Below the pieces are notes generated by a model. The model worked only from the letters and a program-made list of their open reading frames with translations, made no database searches and was not told the DNA's origin. Source: Lentisphaeria bacterium (GTDB lineage: Bacteria > Verrucomicrobiota > Lentisphaeria > Victivallales > JAUVCU01). From it: 13,913 nucleotides of DNA. Below, in pieces: positions 7,911 through 13,913 of this stretch. The position numbers were made by a program, and so were the translations under genes. The stretch is from positions 1-13,913 of the forward strand of contig JAUVCU010000009.1 in assembly GCA_030590715.1 (NCBI GenBank), in the 5' to 3' direction. Position 1 is the stretch's first letter; each line of letters starts with the position of its first letter.

Positions 7911-8579
7911 ATGTATAGCAGAGGTAACTCTCCAAGTTGGTCTAAACGCTTTTTCTCTTTTTTCATTTTCTGTGCAGTACTATCAGGAATCTGCTTCGGT
8001 CTGTGGAAACTGGAAAAAAAATACTACTTCTTTACTGACAATCATGAATACGACCTCATAATCGACAAGATTGCCCGCAAGCACAACATTGACCCACTTC
8101 TAATAAAAGCCGTAATCTGGCGAGAAAGTAAGTTTGACGTCCTTTCAAGAGGCGGCAAAGGCGAGATCGGACTAATGCAGATTATGCCGAAATCAGCAAC
8201 ACGCGCTTCTGTTGTAGAAGACTGGGAACGTGCTACCGGCAACAAGATCACTTCCGAGGGAAACCTCTTTTATCCCGAAACAAATATTGATATAGGTACT
8301 TGGTATCTCTCAAAGGCGATAAAGCACTGGCCTGACTATAAATTCAAGGAACACCTTGCTCTTTGCGAGTACAACGCAGGAAAAGGCAATGTAAACAAAT
8401 GGATACGGGCTGACACCTCAAAACAAATTCCTCCACTGGAAAAAGATCAATCTATTCTAAAAAAAGTAACTAGTCGAGATGGGAATACTTATGATCGTGT
8501 TATATTTCCTTCAACGAAATTATACGTACAGGCAATAATGGTTAAATACCACTACTACAGGTCACTGGAAAATGAATAA
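7911..8579 (+). CDS. Membrane-anchored lytic transglycosylase (GH23, SLT domain)
   Basis: The product is 222 residues and cleaves peptidoglycan between MurNAc and GlcNAc, leaving 1,6-anhydro ends. Residues 14-32 form one uncleaved membrane helix after a basic N-terminus, placing the enzyme on the periplasmic side. The SLT fold begins near residue 47 (YDLIIDKIARKHNIDPLLI). It has the catalytic Glu72 in ESKFD, GEIGLMQIMP (84-93) and CEYNAGKGN (152-160), all family landmarks. The catalytic set is intact. ATG 7911 is preferred over TTG 7905 because AAAAGG at 7899-7904 lies 6 bases before the ATG, whereas it would abut the TTG. The stop overlaps the next gene by 8 bases, a sign of translational coupling. 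First gene of the probable operon ending with the LolD gene or just after. Confidence 0.9.
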   Translation: MYSRGNSPSWSKRFFSFFIFCAVLSGICFGLWKLEKKYYFFTDNHEYDLIIDKIARKHNIDPLLIKAVIWRESKFDVLSRGGKGEIGLMQIMPKSATRASVVEDWERATGNKITSEGNLFYPETNIDIGTWYLSKAIKHWPDYKFKEHLALCEYNAGKGNVNKWIRADTSKQIPPLEKDQSILKKVTSRDGNTYDRVIFPSTKLYVQAIMVKYHYYRSLENE

Positions 8580-9360
8580 TTTGAAATACAGTTTAGCTCC
8601 ATTCGCCAAGGCATGGGACATGCTTCTGGACATACACCTACCCGAAAACTTCGATCTGGATGACAATAGCGACAATCTGGCCAGCGACAAGGTCCTTCTG
8701 CATTTTCCGATTGTCGGAGCCTGCGTGGGGATTGTCGCTTATCTTATATCCTGGCTGCTGCTTACAATTTTAGGTTCGACAACGGCACCTTACCTTTCTG
8801 CGATTATCATTGCTATTGGTTTGGAATTTGCCACTTCCGGGCGTAATCTCAGCTCTTTTACATCTTTTTTCGAGAGCAAGATCTCCGGTCACAAAACACC
8901 GCAGTGTTTAGCATACCTTGATGATGATTTTTCCGTAAACAGAAATCCGATGGGAATGCTTATTATCATTTCCTCATTTTTATTTAGAATATTCTGCTTC
9001 TCACTTCTGATCCAGACAGGAAATAGATCATGGCTGATTATTACTCTAATTTTGAGCTATGGTTCTCAAGGATATCTGGCTTCGGGAACCGACCTGCGTT
9101 CGGGCGAACCGCTTTTCGATCTCCCTTTCAAATTCACGAGAAACATTTGGATTGTAACGGCAGTTGCTTTGTTTATATTTGGTTTAACATCTCTTCCGGC
9201 TCCTTTTATTGCACTTGCGTTGGTAATTTTTCTTTCATTCAAATTCAAAAAATATGCGGAGGGGAATCTTGGAGGACTAACCGGAGTAATCATCGGGTTC
9301 GCTGGATACTGTGTCGAACTAATAGCTCTTCTTACAGGAATCGCACTCCTCGTTCGATAA
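8572..9360 (+). CDS. CobS-like integral membrane protein lacking the acidic catalytic residues
   Basis: The product is 262 residues with about six membrane helices. Its framework matches cobalamin synthase CobS (adenosylcobinamide-GDP ribazoletransferase). FPIVGACVG (45-53) fits the family's FPlvGlllG, and GGLTGVIIG...CVELIALL (234-254) fits GGqTGDtLGA...ELvfLL at the same C-terminal position. The family's acidic motif, TGG-HLDGLADT-D, is replaced by TSGRNLSSFTSFFE (88-101). Both Asp of DGLAD become Ser, the next Asp becomes Glu, and the Asp of TGD becomes Val239. The enzyme is therefore probably unable to join alpha-ribazole to GDP-cobinamide. No cobalamin gene lies nearby. It is wedged between a lytic transglycosylase (8-base overlap) and the Lol genes (38-base gap), which suggests an envelope role. 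The homology is from remembered family motifs. A current annotation pipeline might still call it CobS. Confidence 0.65.
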   Translation: MNNLKYSLAPFAKAWDMLLDIHLPENFDLDDNSDNLASDKVLLHFPIVGACVGIVAYLISWLLLTILGSTTAPYLSAIIIAIGLEFATSGRNLSSFTSFFESKISGHKTPQCLAYLDDDFSVNRNPMGMLIIISSFLFRIFCFSLLIQTGNRSWLIITLILSYGSQGYLASGTDLRSGEPLFDLPFKFTRNIWIVTAVALFIFGLTSLPAPFIALALVIFLSFKFKKYAEGNLGGLTGVIIGFAGYCVELIALLTGIALLVR

Positions 9361-9398
9361 ACACGTTTTAAAACCAAATATAAATTAAAGCACACAAC

Positions 9399-10664
9399 AT
9401 GAATCTTCTAACTGAATTATTCCTGGCTTGGCGTTATATAAAGCCACAGCGCAACGCTGTGTCGATAATCACCTGCATCTCTCTTATGGGAGTACTGCTT
9501 GGTGTCGCTGTTCTTATTGTCGTAGTCGGAGTGATGACCGGTGTCACTGCAAAAATGGAAGAAGGTCTCTTGTCTACCGTGTCCCACATCCAGGTAAAAG
9601 ACCGGTATCCTTATGTAAGAAATATTGATTCAGTAACCCACAAGATTACAGAGAATGGCGGAACGCCTGTTCCTCTTATTGTGCGCGAATGCATTATTCA
9701 GACAAAGGACTTCATTGAATACAAATCCATTATCGGAATAGGTGAAGACAGTCTGAACGGGCACTTCAAACTAAAAGAGAACATGGCCGAAGGTTCTACT
9801 TTTTCGCTGGACAAGAACGAGATTATTATCAGCTCCGCACTTGCCGAAGAATTGAATCTCGCTGTTAAAGACAAACTGGTTATTCATTCCCCGTCAAAGC
9901 TGTCCAAAATGATTGAAACCAACAAAGAAGGTTCCGTCTCATTTAACAGCAACAGAGTTATTCTTCCCGAAGAATTTATTGTTTCCGGCATTTATGAATT
10001 CAATATTCAGAGTTTTGATAAACATCATGTTTTTGTGAATATTGACGACGCAGCCGATCTGTATGACGAGATCCCTTGGGGAGAGGCGAACGTTATTTAC
10101 ACCTGGACCGATGACGCTATGAATATCGAGGCCCTTCAATTTGCCCTTATTAAGGAATTCCCAGGTTTGAATATCACTTCCTGGAAACAACTTCACGGTC
10201 AAATCCTGAACATTCTTTCAATGCAGAAATCTCTGATGCTCTTCATCCTTGTATTCATCGTTCTGGTCGCGGCTTTCAGTATCCCTATAACTCTCACAAC
10301 AACCGTCATTCAGAAACGCGTAGAGATAGGTCTGATGAAAGCACTCGGAGCCGGTTCTGGAACTATTATGCGCATTTTTACGATTCAAGGCTTTATTGTC
10401 GGAATGGTGGGAACGCTGCTCGGAATCTCTGCTGGACTGATTATCCTTCACTATAGGAATCAGCTCGAGAATTTCGTGTCGGGAATAGCTGGAAGAGATT
10501 TGTGGAATCCAAACTTTTATTACTTCAAAGATATACCCGCTAAAATCGAACAATTCGACATTATTTCGATTGCCGTAATTGCGATTATTCTATGTACCAT
10601 CGGTTCTATCATACCGGCGTGGCGTGCGGCAAAACTCGAAGCTGCAAGCTCATTGAGAAGTTAA
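9399..10664 (+). CDS. LolC/LolE-family permease of the lipoprotein-releasing ABC transporter (first paralogue)
   Basis: The product is 421 residues, close to E. coli LolC and LolE (399 and 414). One helix at about 21-48 is followed by a periplasmic domain (about 50-275) and three helices at about 278-303, 331-350 and 387-408, the LolC/E layout. With LolD it would extract lipoproteins from the inner membrane and pass them to the carrier LolA. It is clearly paralogous to the next gene: LFLAxRYIxPQxNAxSIIT near the start and IIPAWRAxKL at the end are shared. It has drifted at usually conserved sites. The SITNTLITVVIQK of its partner reads SIPITLTTTVIQK here (294-306), and the C-terminal DPAKALRYE reads EAASSLRS. 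No Shine-Dalgarno is seen before the ATG. A palindrome GTTTTAAAAC lies at 9365-9374. Orthology to LolC versus LolE cannot be decided. Confidence 0.85.
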   Translation: MNLLTELFLAWRYIKPQRNAVSIITCISLMGVLLGVAVLIVVVGVMTGVTAKMEEGLLSTVSHIQVKDRYPYVRNIDSVTHKITENGGTPVPLIVRECIIQTKDFIEYKSIIGIGEDSLNGHFKLKENMAEGSTFSLDKNEIIISSALAEELNLAVKDKLVIHSPSKLSKMIETNKEGSVSFNSNRVILPEEFIVSGIYEFNIQSFDKHHVFVNIDDAADLYDEIPWGEANVIYTWTDDAMNIEALQFALIKEFPGLNITSWKQLHGQILNILSMQKSLMLFILVFIVLVAAFSIPITLTTTVIQKRVEIGLMKALGAGSGTIMRIFTIQGFIVGMVGTLLGISAGLIILHYRNQLENFVSGIAGRDLWNPNFYYFKDIPAKIEQFDIISIAVIAIILCTIGSIIPAWRAAKLEAASSLRS

Positions 10665-10690
10665 ACTTTAAACTGAAATAATTATAAACT

Positions 10691-11956
10691 ATGAATATTC
10701 CATCCGAACTATTTTTAGCACTGCGATATATACGACCGCAAAAAAACGCAAATTCGATTATCACGCTTCTGGCACTCATCGGTGTTTTACTCGGGGTTAC
10801 CGTGCTGATTGTCGTGCTGTCCATTATGACCGGCCTTCGCGAAGACCGCGAAAAGGAATTGTATTCCTACGGAGTGCACGCGCAGATCTCCAGTGCAGAT
10901 TCATCAGTAAAGTATATAGAAAACATCGACCAGACAATGGAAAAAATCACAAAAGCCGGCGGCCGCTGTGCGCCTGTTATCAACGGCCATGGGATCGTTC
11001 ACCTGACACGTGGTACCAAGTCATTCGACTATCAGCCTATAATGGGAGTAGACTCATCCATAAAGGGAACATTTCTTGATGTATCTGGTTCAATTGCCAG
11101 AGGGACCTATTCTCTTGGAGATAAAGGCATTATAATCTCAAATTCGATGGCCAGAGCGTACCGGCTCAACCTAGGTTCAAAACTGACCCTGCACTCTCCA
11201 TCAAAACTTAAGGAGATGATAAGCCAAAGAGGTGCTGCCTCGGAGAAAGTTTACCTGCCTGAAGAATATTTTGTAACAGGTATTTATTCAATCCATCAAT
11301 CGCGTCTACCTCAACACTATATCTTTATGGATCTGGATGATGCAGCTGATTTTACCGGCATACCATGGGGAACGGCAAACTACATCTACACATACGTTGA
11401 TAAACCTGTCGAAATTGAAACCTTCAAAGCTGAACTAACGACCGAAATAACGGACTCAAAAATTGAAACCTGGCGCGACCTGAATAAAGACCTGCTGGGA
11501 ATTCTCGACGTTGAAAAAATCGTAATGTCAATCCTTCTGTGCATTGTTGTTCTTGTTGCCGCATTCAGTATAACAAACACGCTGATCACTGTGGTGATTC
11601 AGAAAACGCGCGAGATCGGTGTACTTAAATCGATTGGACTCACATCCGGCGCTGTGATGCGCATTTTCCTGCTGCAGGGTGCAATTGTCGGTTTCACTGG
11701 GGCTCTTCTTGGTAATGTCTTCGGCATAAGCGTTTTGATGTGGAGGAACGAACTCCTGAACTTTATGGTTAAGGTAGTCACAGCTGTTACGGGAAACAAT
11801 AACTTCTCTCTGCTCAACAACATGCCTGCTACAATTGTCTTCAGTGACCTTTTGTTTATATCAGTAATAACGATACTGTTGTGTACCCTTGGTGCGGTCA
11901 TCCCGGCATGGCGCGCCTCTAAACTTGATCCAGCTAAAGCATTAAGGTATGAATAA
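10691..11956 (+). CDS. LolC/LolE-family permease of the lipoprotein-releasing ABC transporter (second paralogue)
   Basis: The product is 421 residues, the same length as the preceding gene and visibly similar throughout, so the pair arose by tandem duplication. The N-terminal helix (about 21-48), the periplasmic domain and three C-terminal helices are as expected of FtsX/MacB-type permeases. The canonical coupling-helix region TNTLITVVIQKTREIGVLKSIG is retained, as is the closing WRASKLDPAKALRYE. This copy is nearer the family consensus than the first. It would pair with the first copy to form the LolC-LolE heterodimer that LolD powers. It starts 26 bases after its paralogue with no terminator and no recognisable ribosome site, and its stop overlaps the LolD start by one base (TAATG). 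Confidence 0.88.
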   Translation: MNIPSELFLALRYIRPQKNANSIITLLALIGVLLGVTVLIVVLSIMTGLREDREKELYSYGVHAQISSADSSVKYIENIDQTMEKITKAGGRCAPVINGHGIVHLTRGTKSFDYQPIMGVDSSIKGTFLDVSGSIARGTYSLGDKGIIISNSMARAYRLNLGSKLTLHSPSKLKEMISQRGAASEKVYLPEEYFVTGIYSIHQSRLPQHYIFMDLDDAADFTGIPWGTANYIYTYVDKPVEIETFKAELTTEITDSKIETWRDLNKDLLGILDVEKIVMSILLCIVVLVAAFSITNTLITVVIQKTREIGVLKSIGLTSGAVMRIFLLQGAIVGFTGALLGNVFGISVLMWRNELLNFMVKVVTAVTGNNNFSLLNNMPATIVFSDLLFISVITILLCTLGAVIPAWRASKLDPAKALRYE

Positions 11957-12645
11957 TGAATGAGAATATATTAATTGACGTAAAAAGCCTCTATAAAAGC
12001 TACAAACTTGGCAAAACAAAAATTGAAGTTCTGAAAGACCTTAATCTGGAAATAGAGCCCGGAGAGTGGGTCGCACTGCTCGGCTCGTCCGGAAGTGGAA
12101 AAACAACGCTGCTCAACCAGATAGGAACACTGGAAAAGCCGGACAGCGGTACAATTTCTTACGATAACAAATGCTATTCTAAACTTTCCAACCGTAGAGC
12201 TGCAAAGTTCCGCGGTACGAAAATCGGTTTCATATTTCAGGCGTATCACCTCCTTCCTGAGCTTACTGTTTTGGAAAATGTGCTTCTCCCGGGACAAATG
12301 CTCGGCAGAAAGAAAAAGGAACTGAAAAACATTGCGACTTCTCTTATCGACCGCGTCGGACTTTCGCACCGTATCAAACACAGACCCAACGAGCTTTCTG
12401 GAGGCGAACAGCAACGCGCATCCATTGCGCGTGCTTTGGTCAACGATCCGGAGCTTATCCTGGCAGATGAACCGACAGGGAACCTCGACTCGGAAACAGG
12501 AAAAGGTATTCTTCAGATCTTCCAGGATCTTCACAATTCAGAAGAACACAATCACACGATTATCATGGTTACGCACGATCGTAAGATCGCAGAACTAGCC
12601 GACCGCATAATCGAGCTCAAAGACGGCAAAATCGTAGCTGAATAA
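11956..12645 (+). CDS. lolD: Lipoprotein-releasing ABC transporter ATPase LolD
   Basis: The product is 229 residues, the usual LolD length. It has Walker A GSSGSGKT (43-50), the Q-loop FIFQAYHLLPELTVLENV (92-109), the signature LSGGEQQR (147-154), Walker B ILADEPTGNLD (168-178) and the H-loop His207 in MVTHD. All catalytic residues are present. The LLPELTVLENV segment is typical of the LolD/MacB subfamily. The adjacent LolC/E pair makes LolD much more likely than FtsE or MacB. The start overlaps the previous stop (TAATG), indicating translational coupling and balanced subunit synthesis. The gene order is permease, permease, ATPase, unlike lolCDE of E. coli. Confidence 0.95.
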   Translation: MNENILIDVKSLYKSYKLGKTKIEVLKDLNLEIEPGEWVALLGSSGSGKTTLLNQIGTLEKPDSGTISYDNKCYSKLSNRRAAKFRGTKIGFIFQAYHLLPELTVLENVLLPGQMLGRKKKELKNIATSLIDRVGLSHRIKHRPNELSGGEQQRASIARALVNDPELILADEPTGNLDSETGKGILQIFQDLHNSEEHNHTIIMVTHDRKIAELADRIIELKDGKIVAE

Positions 12646-12661
12646 ATATAAAGGAGCAGTT

Positions 12662-13138
12662 TTGAAAAAGTTATTTTTGTTATGTGGAATCGCAATGTTG
12701 AGACAGACTGCTTGTGCTGAGATTAAAGAGGGCTTACTTAGTCCTAAAGCTGGCTATGGGTGGAAAGAACAGATTGTCGAAGCAGGTAAAACGAAGGTAT
12801 ACGTTTCGACTAAGGATAATGGGTACAAGCAGATTTGGCTAATGAAACAGCAACCTAAAATGGACTTTGATAAGAAATCAGACTTAATAAATTTCTATGC
12901 CGGTTTTAAAAACCGTGTTAATGTTGTTGAGGAATTTGGCCAGGGCAAAGAAAAATTTGCAGGTATGGACTCATATTCTTTTGATATGAAAACAGAAAAG
13001 GACGGCGCAGAATCATTCTTGACTCTCAATGTAATTAATCTTGATGGTGCGCAATACATTATTCATCGCCGTTCGACTGTCGTTGACCCGAAAGTTGATG
13101 AAGAGATGATTACGCTTCTCAAAACGTTGAAGTTCTGA
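12662..13138 (+). CDS. Small exported protein, unknown family
   Basis: The product is 158 residues. It starts with TTG at 12662, 5 bases after a strong AAGGAG (12651-12656), which decides the start. Residues 1-19 look like a signal peptide (MKKLFLLCGIAML...ACA, then E), although Arg14 and Gln15 sit unusually late in the hydrophobic stretch. QTAC is not a proper lipobox, so a lipoprotein is doubtful. The mature part is rich in Lys, Asp and aromatic residues, with predicted alternating strands. It ends in INLDGAQYIIHRR and an amphipathic tail (EEMITLLKTLKF), a pattern like PsbP/DUF1795-type periplasmic proteins. The gene begins 16 bases after lolD with no terminator, so it is probably the last gene of the operon, possibly acting with lipoprotein export. 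No terminator was found after it. Function is unknown. Confidence 0.75.
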   Translation: MKKLFLLCGIAMLRQTACAEIKEGLLSPKAGYGWKEQIVEAGKTKVYVSTKDNGYKQIWLMKQQPKMDFDKKSDLINFYAGFKNRVNVVEEFGQGKEKFAGMDSYSFDMKTEKDGAESFLTLNVINLDGAQYIIHRRSTVVDPKVDEEMITLLKTLKF

Positions 13139-13194
13139 CCACATTGTTACTGTATATTTAACACTATAAAACATCTATAGCTGAGGGTCGAGTA

Positions 13195-13353
13195 ATGGAT
13201 CTTTCAATCAGTTTCAAAGATACAATTATTCATGTGAGTGATACATGCTTTAAGGTGAAGAAGGATGTGATTGCTTGGGGAGTTTTATGTGTTGGGATGG
13301 TTTATAAAAGAGATTGTTGGTGGATACAGCCAAATGTTGGAGATATCTTCTAA
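13195..13353 (+). pseudogene. 5' fragment of a probably frameshifted small membrane protein gene
   Basis: ATG 13195 follows GAGGGTCGAGTA directly and opens 52 codons starting MDLSISFKDT, ending at TAA 13351. A membrane-like stretch (VIAWGVLCVGMVY) begins at residue 25. The downstream frame (13271-13696) continues with membrane-like coding sequence. Removing one G from the GGGG at 13277-13280 would join the two into a single 166-codon frame reading VIAWEFYVLGWFIKEI across the join. Either this is a recent frameshift or sequencing error, or the two are separate overlapping genes. Confidence 0.4.
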
Positions 13354-13696
13354 GGGATATCCTTGGGTATTTGTTGTCCCTGCTCTCTTTTTTATAACAT
13401 TTGGTTTTTCTCTTTTTGTTAGAGGTAAATATCTTTGGGTCGATACTAAATGCAATAAGGTGATTTTGGAAACAAAGTGGCTGTGGCTTAGTCAACAAAC
13501 GTCGTATTCAGATGTTAATATCATGCTTACAGTTGTGCCAATTACTATTCCAAATTGTAACAAAGACTGGGTTGGATTTGCTCTAGTCCTATATTATAGG
13601 AAGTTAGACGGTATGATGATTGCCCGAATGAAAAATAAGTATGAATTGATCAATCACGCGGATGGGTTATCCAAACGCTATGGGATTATGGTTTAA
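13271..13696 (+). CDS. Small membrane protein, unknown; probably the 3' part of a frameshifted gene
   Basis: The frame is open for 141 residues from TTG 13271, which lies directly after an in-frame TGA (13268-13270). AAGAAGG at 13258-13264 lies 6 bases before this TTG, so independent translation is possible. An ATG at 13334 would give a 120-residue product without a ribosome site. Two hydrophobic segments are seen (about 5-18 and a strong one at 31-50). A soluble C-terminal part follows with a WVDTKCNKVILETKW strand pattern, resembling two-helix membrane proteins that carry a PH-like cytoplasmic domain. I do not recognise the family. The N-terminus is probably encoded in the other frame from 13195, which would make a 166-residue protein. 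The stop is TAA 13694-13696. No terminator follows. Confidence 0.5.
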   Translation: MLGEFYVLGWFIKEIVGGYSQMLEISSKGYPWVFVVPALFFITFGFSLFVRGKYLWVDTKCNKVILETKWLWLSQQTSYSDVNIMLTVVPITIPNCNKDWVGFALVLYYRKLDGMMIARMKNKYELINHADGLSKRYGIMV

Positions 13697-13739
13697 ATAG
13701 CGTGGCATTTCCATTTATGCACGAATAACACAAATAGCT

Positions 13740-13913
13740 ATGCGTAAGAGTCGTTTGAGTTCAAGCTTTCAGATTGTGTATTTAATTATCATTACAGGGG
13801 AAATATGAAAGTTTTCAAACCCTCCTGCATATCTACGTTTTGACTCGATTAACGGAGATATTCCAGGGGATAGCTTTAAGCATATTTTAGATTAGTGGAT
13901 CAAGGGGACTATT
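13740..13913 (+). pseudogene. Possible decayed Hcp-like gene, cut by the window edge
   Basis: One frame from ATG 13740 reads MRKSRLSSSFQIVYLIITGEI, then TGA (13806), then KFSNPPAYLRFDSINGDIPG followed by DSFKHILD, a TAG, and WIKGTI to the window end. The AYLRFDSINGD segment resembles the first strand of Hcp-type type VI tube proteins (AYLKIDGIKGE). Two stops break the frame. An alternative start at ATG 13805, with CAGGGGA upstream, gives only 12 codons. This could be a decayed gene or chance. Bases 13697-13739 hold nothing recognisable. Confidence 0.2.

Overview
The window looks like an ordinary chromosomal stretch of a Gram-negative (diderm), moderately AT-rich bacterium. The diderm assignment rests on a complete LolC/LolE/LolD-type lipoprotein release set and several exported proteins. 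The mix of a large von Willebrand A protein, a secreted carbohydrate-binding-like protein next to a LacI/GalR-type site, an alphaproteobacterial-type AspRS and a long U32 protein would fit a PVC-group organism such as Lentisphaerae. That placement is a low-confidence inference. No phage, transposon, CRISPR array or integrase was seen.

Layout. Bases 1-1764 (+) hold a VWA/YfbK-type protein whose start lies upstream of the window, followed by a clear hairpin terminator. Bases 1928-2278 (+) encode a small three-helix membrane protein that converges on a secreted CBM6-like protein (2373-2852, -); the two share a terminator near 2297-2347. On the minus strand lie a 741-residue U32 protein with two tetracysteine sets (3010-5235) and, upstream of it, four identical tRNA-Val(UAC) genes in tandem (5333-5740). 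The divergent gene aspS (5980-7770, +) ends in a near-perfect terminator.

Bases 7911-13138 (+) form a probable operon. In order it holds a membrane-anchored lytic transglycosylase, a CobS-fold membrane protein that has lost the family's acidic residues, two paralogous LolC/LolE permeases, the LolD ATPase and a small exported protein. Genes overlap or lie close together with no terminator visible between them. The tail (13195-13913) holds a small membrane gene that appears frameshifted and a possible decayed Hcp-like remnant cut by the window edge.

The strongest candidate for something undescribed is the operon at 7911-13138: an apparently non-catalytic CobS-like membrane protein embedded with a cell-wall lytic enzyme and the lipoprotein export machinery. 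This points to an envelope role rather than cobalamin synthesis, but that is inference from context and residue loss. All gene-free stretches are shorter than 300 bases.
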